This document shows positions 42,905-54,800 of a DNA stretch of 64,000 bases, one piece after another. The DNA is from Isoetes taiwanensis (Eukaryota; Streptophyta; Lycopodiopsida; Isoetales; Isoetaceae): the NCBI GenBank assembly GCA_021234155.1, contig JAJEKV010000031.1, positions 7,144,748-7,208,747 of the forward strand, read 5' to 3'. Below the pieces are notes generated by a model that saw only the letters and a program-made list of their open reading frames with translations, did no database searches and was not told the DNA's origin. A program made the position numbers and the translations under genes. Every line of letters begins with the position of its first letter. Position 1 is the first letter of the stretch.

Positions 42905-43639
42905 TCAGCCTATGGTGGTATGCCTAGGAAATGCATGGCCAATGTATCCTCCCGAGTCTTCAGGGTCATCATCCGAGGACACGTCACTGACAACGTGAAC
43001 ATTCTTTACCATCTTTGGTTCGGGGTGGCTACTGGTGCTGGTGCTCTCTGAATCAACATCAAGCACTGTTGCCATGACTTCTGCCCGGACATCCTCAACA
43101 GTTACATCTGGCACACCGCATGGTAGTCTCCACATCGCGTGATCCAATGTATCGCATAGGGTTGGATCAGACACCTCTAGGACTTCCCTGATCAGAACCT
43201 TCTTTCGCTGCCTCCGTGCAGCATACATTTCCTCGAAGGAGGCTTTAAGGGTGTTGCCTTCCCAGACATGCTCCACGGCTAGCAAATACTTCAAAGCCTT
43301 GCCCTGGATAATAACCCTATTCAATTCAGCCAGCAGTGCCCCTTCGGTGGGCCTGTTAAGGTTTAGGGTTCGAGGCCTATGAGTCTCTCTGTATAACCCA
43401 TTCTCCACGTTCTCTGCATGAACCACGAGGGGATCATGAAAAGATTAACAATATGAAAGTAGAACATGAATATGAAGGAAGACAAGAACATCCTTACTTC
43501 TGAATATTTTGATGCCGTCAGGCTGGGCGAGATCTATCCCCACATCCTCCTGAATTTCATTCAAGTGGACGAGGACATCCTCAAGACTATGGGGGCGGGT
43601 GGCACTGCTCTCACGAATCTGTTGTCGGGTCCTCACCAT
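42905..43639 (-). CDS. small two-exon MULE-associated gene, unknown function
   Basis: Exon 1 (43639-43498) starts MVRTRQQIRESSATRPHSLE and ends at GTAAGGATG. Exon 2 (43413-42907, stop TAG at 42905-42907) follows an acceptor CATGCAG, and the join keeps phase (A|AG, Lys). The product is about 217 residues: a helical N-terminus, a middle with RPTEGALLAELNRVI and ARRQRKKVLIREVLEV, and an acidic serine-rich tail (DSESTSTSSHPEP, SDVSSDDDPEDSG). It has no stops or frameshifts and lies downstream of the transposase on the same strand. It could be a second MULE protein or the displaced C-terminus of the transposase. I do not recognise a domain. Confidence 0.6.
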
Positions 43640-43797
43640 CTGTCGCTTGATATATATAGCTTGGAGGCAAGGGCATATATAGCTTGGAGGCGCATGGATA
43701 GGCGGATGGCCATGGGATGGGAGGGTATATATAGCTTCAAGGCTAGAAATAACCGTTGGAAATAATCGTTGGCCAGAAAAATCGTTAGGTAGAACCG

Positions 43798-43947
43798 TTG
43801 GTCCTGGCCAGAAATACCATAGTATTAGCCAGAAATACCATGGTTTTGGCCAGAAATACCATGTACATGGCCAGAGATACCATATATCATGGCCTGAAAT
43901 ACCATGGTTTGGCCAGAAATACCATGGTTTTGGCCAGAAATACCAGT
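43798..43947. repeat. short array of GGCCAGAAATACCATGG units at the transposase 3' end
   Basis: About seven units of the same core motif lie directly after the last recognisable transposase codons, which makes the minus-strand frame run on as repeated WYFWP. The repeat has replaced or displaced the normal transposase C-terminus. Confidence 0.9.
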
Positions 43948-45759
43948 GTGTATACTGTTTTATATGGGACTCTATGCCAGCATTTGTCTCCTGGTTGGCG
44001 TGAGGATACATCCTTGTCGCAATTATCCAATGTGTGATGTTATTGGTCCAAACCTTATTCATATACCTCACAACCCTTTTCCACACCTTGTACTTCTCGT
44101 TGAATTCATCCAGTTTTCTCAATGCCTCCTTACGACAAGCCTCCACATAATCAGCCGTCCTTCTTGGATCACAATCCACACTAGTGCCATACATAATATG
44201 CCCGAGGTCCCTAAACATTTCCCCTCTCACCTTCTTATTCTTGACACGCTTCAAGAGCATCTTCATCCAGCTTCTTCTCACATGCCAGATACACAACTGA
44301 ATATTGGTTGTAGGCCACACTTCCTTCAAGGCATTTATCTCAGCCTGTGCGTCATCCACAATGAAACATGAAGGTTCCCATGATGGGTCCTCTCTATGTA
44401 TACGGTTCTTCATTGCCATCAGCCAAGGGTGGATGTCTTCCTGGGTGGCACTAGAGGTTAGAACCCAAGCAACAGGGACACCATTTCCATGTGTGTCATA
44501 TACTAGCGAGGTATACAAAGTCGTAACAATGATCATTGGTCTTGAAGGTTGAGTCCATGGCTCTGACATTCCCCTTCCATGTTCCAACAATATCTTCATT
44601 TGAAAGGGGTGATGATGCCCAAAATAAAAGGAACACCCTCCCGATACAAGAACACATCCTCCCGTGTAAGTCAACCCACATCCTCACACTTGTGGCCACA
44701 TCCTTGTGTAGCATCCATGTGTCGCCCGCCGACCTTAAGGGACAAGTTATACAGATCATCCATAGCCAGGAATTCATCTCTATTCTTGGGAGCATGGGGA
44801 TGCATCTTATGCTTTAAGGACCATTGCTCCTGGTGTTGACGATAGACTTCCTGGGGAGTGTGGTTGTGGATCAACTGTTGGTATGCCCAAGTCTTCTTAC
44901 CCTTTGATAACCATGGAGCTACATCATGCCTTGTTCTAAAGCATTGGGGATCCTCCATTCCATGGCAGACCATGCCTTTACTGTCAATATGTCTCATCTC
45001 ATAGAATGTAATCTTACATATCTCGGGCTTCAAATACAACTGTTTGACCTGAAAATGGCACCTGCAACCTCGTCTAATACTCGGTCCTCTACACCTCTTT
45101 GAGTAGGAAGGATCCTTCCTCTTAGCTTCAGCAATTGCAGCTCGGGATGTTTTATCTTTGATATCACGAGTGCGCTCACGATAATCCTCAGGGCCATAGC
45201 TGCACCAGTAGCTACAAAGAAGAACACTACTTTAATTATTAACAATAAGCAAGGAAAAGTAGTGCCAAACTAACTTAACTTGTGTATCTCAAACAATCAA
45301 ACCAAAGCAGACAATCAGACAAGAAATGGCTTACTTGGTTAATTTCAAGTGTGCGTGCTGGTCAACTTTCTTCCTGGCTGATCCCTCTTCTCTCCCCCGA
45401 GATCCACGCTTCCGGAATGTGGTATTGCATCCTGGCAAATTTTGCTCCCCTTCCACGAAATCCTCAACCCTGTTTGTGGGGATATAGCATACATGAACAG
45501 GAACAGATTGGTGTGGAGTGGTGGATTTCGCTACACAGGAATGATGCTCGATCTCCCACTGCAATTGCAAACTAGAAAACGGACCAGGGACGGGATCTTG
45601 AACTGGGAGCATCAAAAGCTTCTGGAAATCACAAATGCAAAAACATACATAAAGACTCTGAAAAATGCTCCCACGAATGGGTGCCTGCTCTATCAATCTT
45701 ACTGCTCTATCACAATAACTTACCTGGTCCAACTCGGGGTCGTCCTCCTCTGCCTCCAT
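43948..45759 (-). pseudogene. MULE transposase, three exons, frameshifted and 3'-truncated
   Basis: Exon 1 (45759-45724, MEAEEDDPELDQ), exon 2 (45621-45335) and exon 3 (from 45211) join in perfect phase and give a MULE-type N-terminus with NYWCSYGPEDYRER, RRGCRCHFQVKQLYLKPEI and CHGMEDPQ. The catalytic core follows: RAMDSTFKTNDHC (first Asp, near 44555), GNGVPVAWVLTS, EPSCFIVDDAQAEINAL (second Asp, near 44360), LCIWHVRRSWMK and NQETNAGIESH (final Glu, near 43985). A TGA at 44671 and frame changes near 44620, 44575 and 44510 disable it. The C-terminal domain is lost where the GGCCAGAAATACC array begins. Canonical introns suggest it was once a working host-style gene. Confidence 0.88.
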
Positions 45760-45849
45760 GGCTGCTGCTGCTCAAATCACTGGCGCTTCAATGGGTCGGA
45801 ATGAAAGGAGCGTCAAAAATTCAGAGGAAATTGGCCACGAATCCAACCA

Positions 45850-46184
45850 TTGCCAATTCCGTTTCCGCTTGGCCGGAAATACCACCTCACGTCCGTTCAA
45901 AAGTCGTTCCCTCTTGAATGCGCCTGCCCGCAGGTACCACGGACCTGCCACACTTGTGAGAATGAAGTACCAGGGCAGCAGACCCTGGTTTGCTCATGCG
46001 CGGTTGAACCGCGCAGTTCAGATGCATGCCCGAATGTCATCGGGTGCATGTGGGAATGGCATGGCCGGGTTGATGGCTCCCATCGCGTTCTGATGGGCAT
46101 GGCGTGGCTGATCACGGGAGTCCGGAAATACCGAGTCAAATCTGTCCGGAAAGACCGGATCCTGGACTCCAAATACGGGGGTCC
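45850..46184 (-). repeat. right terminal inverted repeat of the MULE
   Basis: Reverse complement of the left TIR, from GGACCCCCGTATTTGGAG at the outer edge to CGGAATTGGCAATGG at the inner edge. It carries CCGGAAATACC twice (near 46122 and 45873), the same core as the internal arrays. It should hold the transposase promoter, because the transposase ATG lies 91 bp inside it on the same strand. Confidence 0.93.
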
Positions 46185-46630
46185 GTATACTTTCAACCAA
46201 GAGTATTTTAAATAATCATTGAATACATTGCTTTGAGATTAGTAAAGAATTCTTAGTGTTTTGCAACTTGTTGTGCCGCCTTTAATAAACCTTCCAACAC
46301 GACTTCGAAGGTCGGTCTTAAATTACTTACTGCAAGAACAATATACACATGAAAGGCTCCAGTGATCAACTTATAAGGGCAGGCCTGCTAGTTTTTTTTA
46401 GGGGCACATTTCAGAATGCCCTTATTTTGTGCATGGCAAATTTGAAACTCAGATTACCCTTTTTTTCTATAATTCAATAAATAATTTCAGCAGAAAAACA
46501 CTTCAAATGGCAAATACTCTAAATAAAATCTTACCTTATACTTACAAAAAAACATAGCTTATAATACCATAGTTAAGGCATTACAAAGCCCTATGCAAGT
46601 AATTAAAGTTCTTTGATGCGCCTCCCTTTT
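46185..46630. other. displaced 3' UTR of the LRR gene and hAT left flank
   Basis: It begins with the second copy of the 9-bp target duplication, so the bases after 46193 were originally contiguous with the LRR 3' flank at 25879. It is AT-rich with no open frame of note. The left end of the hAT element must lie here but I could not fix its TIR. Confidence 0.5.
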
Positions 46631-48692
46631 TCATTCTCCCACTCTTTGTAGATGGATAACCAAATACCAATCTACATCCTTCATCTCTTTAGGAGCATTT
46701 AGTGACATGAACATCAACATGCTTAAGCTTTTGAAGTTCAACCTGCTTCTATCCTCATCCTTGATGTTGTTCATCTTAGAAAACCCTCTTTCACATTCCA
46801 GTGTAGATGCAGGAATTACCAAAGTCATATTTGCCACAACTTCTTCATTTCAGGATACGTGTGACTAAAATCCATTCAAAACCACTTAGCATCCATGCCT
46901 CATGTAAAGATTTTCTCGGACAACGGCCACCCAACCTTATAGTAAAATCTATATACTCAAGCCCTACATTTCTTGGCATCTATTTTTTCATATAACTTAG
47001 CAATGAGTATCTCAATCCATTTCTCACATGTGGCTGCATGCTCTTCATCATCATCCACTACATAGTCACGAGGTGAGAATATCTTTGATGCATCAAATAA
47101 ATCAAGATCACTAAGCCTTTTGTCAAGGGAATCAATGATTTTTCTTACAAAAGACTTACCTTCTGCAACACAAGGTGCCCAGGTAGATAAATGCAATGTG
47201 TCATCGTTAGAAGAAATTGGACCAAGATGAAGGCCTTGATGATGAATCATTCCATCCACATCTTTGTAAGCAAGATAGCCATGCCTAGTCGTTTCTTGAA
47301 AAGAGGAAAAATGCTTTGCCTTTGATCCAAATTCACCGACCAAGAAATGGCTTGTCAGTTGCTTCTTGGCGATAGCAATGTCCGTCCCAATATGGGAGAT
47401 ATCAACAATACGACTTTGAAATAACTCATTCAAGATATTACAATGAAAGAGCGCATCTGCAAGCAAGTGAATAAAAAATTGCACTTTAAGACTAGTGAAA
47501 GCTAGAAAAAGCTCACCGTCTTTCCTAGACCAAATGTTCATCAATACGAGCATCAAAGTAACCATGCGTGACATAACCTGCCCTCGAGAAAGCCAACGCA
47601 CATCATGAATTCACAACTCCTCCAATGGCTTCAAGTTCTATGCCAAAGCAAGAGACTTAACAGAAGAATGCCGAATATATGATTTACCAATCCATTTCTT
47701 TATCTTGCGCGCAACTTTTTCTACCAAATCACATATATGAAATCCCTTTAAAGCATTTTTCACGGCCAAAGCTTCTTTGTATGTAATGCAATGCACTGAA
47801 ATTAGTGAGGGAACTTCTTTCTTAAATCTTGCAGCAATACTGTTATGTATTCCTGGCATTATAGCAGCACCATCCGTTGCAAAACCAGTAATCTTTTCTT
47901 TCTGAAGTCCCAAATCAAGTAAAAAATGCAACATGTGAATGTGATGCATCGCAATCGGATTAAACCGCAATCAATCCAAGAAACCTTGTAGCAACTGGCC
48001 CATTAGCTCTATCCATAATGCATGTGACATATACAATCATGTAACTAGTCAAAGTGCAATCTGTAGACTCATCAATTAGCAAAGAAAATTATGGGCTATC
48101 ACATACTTCGCTAATGAGTTTTTGAAAATAGACAGTTTTCATAGCATGCAAGAATTCCCTACCCATTTTTGTGTTGGTGTAAGCAGAATACTCATTGCTA
48201 AGTGGCATATCAGGTGTATCTGAAGACTTGAGGAGATGGCACAAAGAAGTATACTCTTCTAAGGGCTGGCCCCTTGTTGCAACATAGTACATCAATTGCA
48301 TAACTTTTACCACTCTCGTGCTCAATTTAAGTCATTTCATCAAACTTCAAAGGTAATGGTACATGCGCCTTTTTCCTTTTATCTGCCACAACTTCCGTAA
48401 CTTTTTTATGACTTTTAGATCTCTCATGGATCTCAAGAGCTTATTTTTGGACGGTGCTACTCCCTTGCAAAGAAACTGCATTACTCATCTTAATTTCAAT
48501 ACACCAAGCACATTTCACTCTTTCAATACCAAATGGATCAATAATGCCATAAGCCCATGGATGTTTTACCTTCCATTCTTCCCGAAATTTTCTTTTCTTT
48601 TTCTTTTGTTTCTTTTTGCTGCATGCACCTATCTCTCTGTCCCATCTATCATCGATCTCTTCTATATCGTCCCCTATCACAGCTTCCATCAT
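46631..48692 (-). pseudogene. hAT-family transposase (ZNF862/DUF4371-like), decayed
   Basis: Read from right to left: a basic N-terminus with a finger-like segment (KCAWCIEIKMSN near 48510), a middle with YFQKLISEVCDSP and SNEYSAYTNTKMG (48325-48089), the DDE-region LQKEKITGFATDGAAIMPG and SVHCITYKEALAV (47970-47638), a helical insert (47601-46957), and the hAT dimerisation domain IPASTLECERGFSKMN near 46790. Frames differ between blocks and stops separate them, so it cannot encode one product. hAT elements use 8-bp target duplications, but I could not identify the element ends. Confidence 0.85.
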
Positions 48693-51353
48693 ATCCTCCG
48701 CTCTTTGGCCATTCTCAATTACAGGCTCATTCTAATCAAAAGAACCTTCCGCTGCGCTAGTATTAGCTCTAATATTGGAGATAGAGAACATGGCATTGAG
48801 TGTTGTTTGCCTCGTGTCCTTCATTGGATGTCCCAAACGGGGAGCCATGGCTCAATGGCTGTTTACAACAGACAAGTAGATAGATTTAGAAACTATATTT
48901 CACATTAAATTTTAGGATAAAATCTACTTACCTTGTCTTCACAAAGAATTGCTTGCTCTACTTTAGTATCAGATAGATCAGCGATAGATCAGATTGCTTG
49001 CTCTGTCTAGCTATATCAGAACATATTAGACAATCCATAGAAGACCAAATAAGATATGATAGATCAGAAATCAAAGACCTCAATACCACAAAATTATCAC
49101 TGCTTCTAGTAAGAAAGAAACACGGCAGCAAGAAAGAAATACGGATATGCTTGGACGAGCGTGATGAATGCGACCAAGTATCAACAATCTCAAAAGATAT
49201 TGCTAAGAAGGAGTTGTCAACTGTGATGATCAAGATGATGGCCAATTTTGTTCTGCTCCAGATTAACGTGAGCTCAGTTTTAGACCTGATTTTGATCTAA
49301 ACAAATATTTTGATCTGACGAACTACTGCTATTGAAGAAAGCCATAAAGAGTCCTTCTATTATGCACCTCCTCCCTCCAATCTTCAGCACGGCAATAAGT
49401 TTAAGCACACCTGTCGCTGTTGTTGCGGCAACAGAAAAGCCCTTTATTCCATCAGATCAGATAGTTTGATGCGAGTGAAAACTGAACTTGATTGGAACCA
49501 TGGCATGCATCGCTTCAAATTCTTCCACTTCGACTCTTTTTAGTTTGATCCAAAAGCTTGAAATTTTGAGGTTACACTGAGGGAGCCGAAATCAGGAACT
49601 AGAATGATCCACCATTCAACAATTAATCAAAATCAGGCAGGGAGCACTGTTTTCTTCTCTGTTTCTTGAATCTTTGCATCTGTTTCTTTTCTTCTGTGAT
49701 TTTTCCTCTCCTGGTTCTCGCCCACTGTCCATCCATATCCCTTTGTTGCCTTTTCCCACCAGATCGCCCAGATGCATTAATGATTAAAAATTAGAAATAC
49801 GATTTTCATTTTTGGCTAATTTGCTTGCTTGATTTTTTGGGATAACCCATTCTTTGGATTTTTGTGTATATAATGTATACTACTATACCATATAATTAAT
49901 AATAGAATAATAAAAAATAAAATATTATAAAAAAATTAAATAACGGAAAAAGGACCTTGGGTTTGAAATCTTACCCTTATCTATAATGGTATATTTATTT
50001 TTGCCCTTTCCATAGTGAAGGGCATTTCTTCTTTTACCCTTATAAATAATGTCTTAAAAAAAATTCCCTTATCTGGAAGGGTCACGGGGCATTTTAAGAG
50101 TGGGCAACGTTGCAAAGTTGATCACTGAAAGGCTCCATTCAGGCTTATGCCCAGGCTTTGTACATGTTTTTTATTTGCAACCTTCTATAGTGTATTTCAG
50201 ACCATAAGCATGCACTAACACCTTTCACATAGAAAAAACAGATTCACAGATATTTGTACAGGAAAGGGAGTCAGATTGTGTGGCATCAAATAATAATTGG
50301 CTTAGAAGAATTGTGTGATTGGAAAAAAGATGGAATTATTATTATCTATGGGTATGCTATAGGTCCATAAAAGTGTACTCTTTATTTTGAAGAAAGTCAT
50401 AATAACATTGGCAATGCTTCTAGCATGCTCGTATATTAGAGAATTGCTACCACTAACAAACTGAAATATGCAACCTATACAATTATAATATTATGACTTA
50501 GGGTGGTTTCCCATTCGCAATTACGTCAGAATAACTTAAGCAGCTGGTTATCTCTTAACTTAACTAAAAATATTATGCTTTCCCATTAAAGTCGTTAATT
50601 TAAGACTAACTTAAAGGATTGTGAAGATATGCATTCGCACCATATCAGTCATGGATCACTGCTTTTATTCCTTCATTCTTGTTATTTGATTAAGTTGTTT
50701 AGGATGGGTGACATTTTAGTTGGATTGGAATTTCTTTAAAATGATGGGGCACATCTATCTTCTAACTTATGGGTACCTTGGCATGGTTTAGATTAATAAT
50801 TGGGTGTTTTTAAGGTGTGTTTTTACAACTGCGTATTGTTTTTTGAATCTGGTCATTCAGGGCATGTTCATCTATATATGTTGGTGCACTATATTTTTCT
50901 TCATTCTTGTTTAGATTATTCTGGATATGTGTCCATACATTACACTCTTTACATCAGGATTGTAGTTTGCGCTAGGAATTTCTTTTCTAGAATCTCGTTC
51001 ATGGGCGCATCTCATTACTTCAACTGCTATTGCCCTCGAACTTGACTTTGATTTCCATCGATTATTGCATGCTTTCGAGCTTGTCAGCCATCTTGACCTT
51101 TACTCAACATTGACTTCTTTTCATTAGAAGAGGCCCATCTCCTCTGAATGGCAAATGCGACCTCGATTATCGGGTTCTCCATTTACAACCTCGTGTTTTT
51201 AAGCACCACTATCAGGACAGATGAATTTAATTTGCAGCCTTACATGGAACCCCATTTATCTTGTTTTGCATTACCTCCTCCAAATCTTCTTCGAGCATAA
51301 CCATGTCTCTCTCTCCTTTTGCATCGTTGATTTAACATTGTTTTATCTTCCAC
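48693..51353. other. gene-poor AT-rich stretch
   Basis: No supported gene. There is a cluster of AGATCAG repeats near 48965-49020, AT-only sequence near 49870-49950, and several AAGGG(C/T)A boxes near 49970-50110. The left part may be the hAT 5' end. The last 300 bases may be the LINE 5' region. Confidence 0.5.
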
Positions 51354-54300
51354 TTGCTCACTTTACATTGCTCTTACGAAGATGCATATGAGGGAGAGGA
51401 ATCTGATACAGAGACTTGGAGAGATATAGTGGATAAGTTAAACACCAGGATGAATGTTGTTTTGGAGCAACAGGAAAGAGCCAGGCGCGCTCTTAACCTT
51501 CAAATTGCTGGGCTGATGAAGAAAGATGAGGAGAATGTCAGGCAAGAGGTAGCGGATCTGATCACAAATACATTAGAAGTTCTTCATGCTGGCATTGTTG
51601 AGGCTTATCGTGTGGGTAAGAAAGGAGACAAGCCACGAAATATTATTGTTAAATTCAATAGCAGGGAAGATAAAATGAGGGTGTTTCAAACAAGAACTAA
51701 GCTTAAAGGCAAGAATATTTGGATGAATGAGGATCTCACGCAGGAGCAGTTTCAACAGCACAAGATAGAGATGCAGAAATTCAAGGAGGCAAGACAAAAT
51801 AATAAAAAGGATTTCTAGAAATAGTGTAAGGTGTGCATCGCTGGTGACGAATAGGAAATACAGACCATCATGTTACTTGCATAGAGTGCTAGTCATTTAA
51901 ATAGTGGGATAGTCATAGAGATGGGGGATGTCTTAGAATCAGCAGATATAGTATTCTTTACAAAAACTTGGGAGCCTGAAGTGAGTGAGCTTCTAGACAT
52001 ACCAGAATTCACAATTTTACAATCAATATGGAATAAAAAAGGTTTGCATAGAAGAGAATATGGAGGGGTTGCATGTTATATTAGAAATGAAATGGTGCAT
52101 TTGACAAAAATCATTAAGAAAAGAGACACCAAGCAGTTTGTATGGGTGGAGATACCTGGAAGGGAGGGCAAAAAGATATTTATTGCATGTTGTTACTTTC
52201 CAACGCTGCAAAAGCACACGTACCAAAAATATAACTTAGACTTTGAAGATCCATTCCAGAAGTTTGAACTTACAGTCTAGAGTTAATGGAATTAGGAGAA
52301 GTGGTTATTATAGGGGATTTCAATGGCTGAACAATAGGGAAGCAGGCATCCTTAGCAAGCAGCAGTGGAGACCCAATGTGGGTGGATCAAATGGATGATC
52401 GAGAATTGGTACTTGCAGGGTGGAATCGCGCCTGGACAGACAAAGATAAGTGGCCTACTGCAATGGGCAAGCATATTTTAAGTATGTGTAGTGGCTTAGA
52501 TCTTTTGATCTACAATGGAGCTATAAGATTCCCCGGAATGGATAAGTGTACCTATAAGGGAAAGAGCATTGTAGACTACTTTATTGCAGCTGAGTTTTTG
52601 CGAAGCAAGCCACACATTGCATATATCAGACACTAGAAAGGAATCAGATCATGTTCCCATTATAGTACATATTGCTATCATAGGGACAACTCAACATCCT
52701 TTAGAGGCTAGTAAAGATTGTATCCATGTTAATCAGACGAAGGCAAAGCAATACATAGAACTTTGTGGGCAAAGTGTGGTGGACACAATTTGGCCACAAG
52801 AGGCTGCCAAGATAAGCGAGGTTTTGATCTCCCTGATGCTATGTGCAGCAAAAATATGTTTTGGCTCAGGATGGAAAAGAAAAGGATTGAATTGTAATGG
52901 GTGGTCCGATGAAGAGTGTAAGCGTAAAAGAGCAAAATACAAGGAGGCACAAGGGCAAGATAGGCTGGAATTGATTAAAGAGTATAGAACTCCAGTTAGG
53001 CGTAAGAAGAGAATTTTCTTACAGTAGAAACATGTAGAGTTGGTTACTAGCATGGTAGAGGACCATTTGCAATTGGGACATCTTGTATCACAGGTTAAAA
53101 AACTATACCAAATCAATGGCATCCCTGAAACCAACAGAAAACTAGGACACATTTCTCATTCATAATTGAAGATGTGGGTGAAGGGCTGAATAAACTAGCA
53201 AATGGAAAAGCGTCTGACACGCTTGGCTTAGTGGCTAAAATGAAATGTTCAAATGGGCAGGGGGGTATAGCAGAAAAAATAACACAAATGTCTAACGATG
53301 CAACGCAAGAAGGGTTTCCAAGAGAATGGCAAATCAATGGAGTTGTTCCAATTCATAAATCTGGGGATGAGCGCGACCCAAATAATTATCGCATGATCAT
53401 GGTGAGTAATCTCTTTGCACTGTTTGCCAATATTATTGAGAACAAATTTAGCACATTGAGTGAAAAACATGATGTTCGTGCCAAAGGACAAGCGAGCTTT
53501 AGACAAAAAAGTGTTTTGTTGATCATTTGGCGACATTTAGAGCTATGATGGATACAGTAAAGGGGACACGGAAGCCTTTGTTTGCCTTATTTGTAGACTT
53601 CACTAAGGCATTCGACATGGTACATAGGGAAAACTTATGGGAAAGCCTGAACAGAATTAAAGTGCATGAACAACTAACAGATGCCTAGTAAAGTTATCTT
53701 TTCTATTTGAACAAAGTGATGTGCAAGTGGAGAGTAATGTTGGCGTCAAGCAAGGATTCTCTTTGTCGCCTACTCTATTTGGCATACTTATTGACGATTT
53801 AGAAAGACTGATATCCCTGCAGGGAGGAGATGGGATCCAACTAGCAAGTTATGTCATTCTCCTACTGTTGTATGTGGATGACATTGTATTGTTGTTCAAG
53901 AGTAAAGAGGGGATGCAAAAGCACCTAGACATATGCGATGCGACAGGAATGAAAGTTAACCTAGGCTCGTTGGAACCACTCTAGATAGAAACTATGCATT
54001 TTATTACAAAGGAGGGCCAGTAGAAATTACTAGTTCCTATAAATATTTAGGTCTCATTGTAGACATGCACTTCAGATAGAATCAAACAGTGGAGCAAAGA
54101 ATTAACAGAGGGTTGAAAGCACTATTTTCTATGCAAAAGAAATGCTTAAAAGCAGATATCTGGAATTTTAATTTAAAGAAGATGTTGTTTAAGGTGCTAG
54201 TGCAAATGGTCGTATTATATAGGTGTGAAGTCTGAGGGCCCGGACTATCACTAGAACTTTGGCAAAAATAGAGAGGGTGCAAAATAAGTTCCTGCATACT

Positions 54301-54800
54301 GAGCTTGGAGTTAAGATGCAGACATTGTATGATATGATTCTGGTAGAATGTGGCATGATGCAGATAGAGTGTGAAGCTTTATGCCGCTTTCTAACGTATC
54401 TCAGCAGATTAGAAGGCTTAGATTAAGAAAGCTATCGGAGATTTGTGTTGAAAGCGGCAATAGACAAAAAATGATATGCAGATGGCACGATCTGGCTACG
54501 GAAGTGGGGCATCCAATACAAGATTTAGCATGCAATAAGAATCGTATCTGGGAATGGGTAAGAGACACTGTCCAAGAAAGAATCTGGCATGCATCTGGTA
54601 TAGGGAGAAGATGAATCCAAGGCTGCAGGTTGCGAAATACTTGGATGAAAATATCTCTTTGGCTAAAAGGCATGCTATTTGCAGGATGCGCTTGAGTGCA
54701 CATCACTTAACACTAGACCTGTCCTTGGGACTATTCCCGATCCATGGACCAGAACTGGCTCACATGGCCTCTGCCACTTAAACCCTTGTAACTCACGAAA
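51354..54800 (+). mobile_element. LINE-type non-LTR retrotransposon, decayed
   Basis: ORF1-like part: a coiled-coil protein (51354-51818, QQERARRALNLQIAGLMKK, then RNIIVKFNSREDKMRV), as in L1-type ORF1 of the transposase-22 kind. ORF2 endonuclease: IVFFTKTW, GGVACYIRNEM, VVIIGDFNG (near 52303) and RKESDHVPIIVHI (near 52635). Reverse transcriptase: WQINGVVPIHKSGDERDPNN near 53330, LFALFVDFTKAFDMVHREN near 53580, GVKQGFSLSPTLFGILIDD near 53740 and YVDDIVLLF near 53875. Frameshifts and stops (for example 51816, 52278, 52634, 53025, 53546, 53982) break it into pieces. It runs to about 54780. No poly(A) or target duplication was found. Confidence 0.88.

Larger units (their letters stand above)
25880..46184. 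mobile_element. giant Mutator-like element (MULE), 20,305 bp, with TIRs and 9-bp TSD
   Basis: Ends are inverted repeats of about 330 bp: left starts GAACCCCCGTATTTGGAGTCC-like, and right, read on the minus strand, starts GGACCCCCGTATTTGGAG. They match at about 95% over the first 80 bases. GTATACTTT lies immediately outside both ends (25871-25879 and 46185-46193), a 9-bp target duplication as Mutator-type transposition makes. A MULE transposase starts 91 bp inside the right TIR. The internal cargo includes a Ulp1 protease, which recalls the ULP-carrying MULEs (Kaonashi) of angiosperms. It lies in what should be the 3' UTR of the LRR gene. Confidence 0.93.

Noticed and set aside
46200-50110. 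hAT terminal inverted repeats from AAGGGC/GGGGCA boxes near 46380 and 50090
   Set aside because: The boxes lie in the same orientation and match poorly; no 8-bp target duplication could be paired with them.
50800-51045. 81-residue open frame
   Set aside because: AT-rich, no domain, no splice or start context; probably chance.
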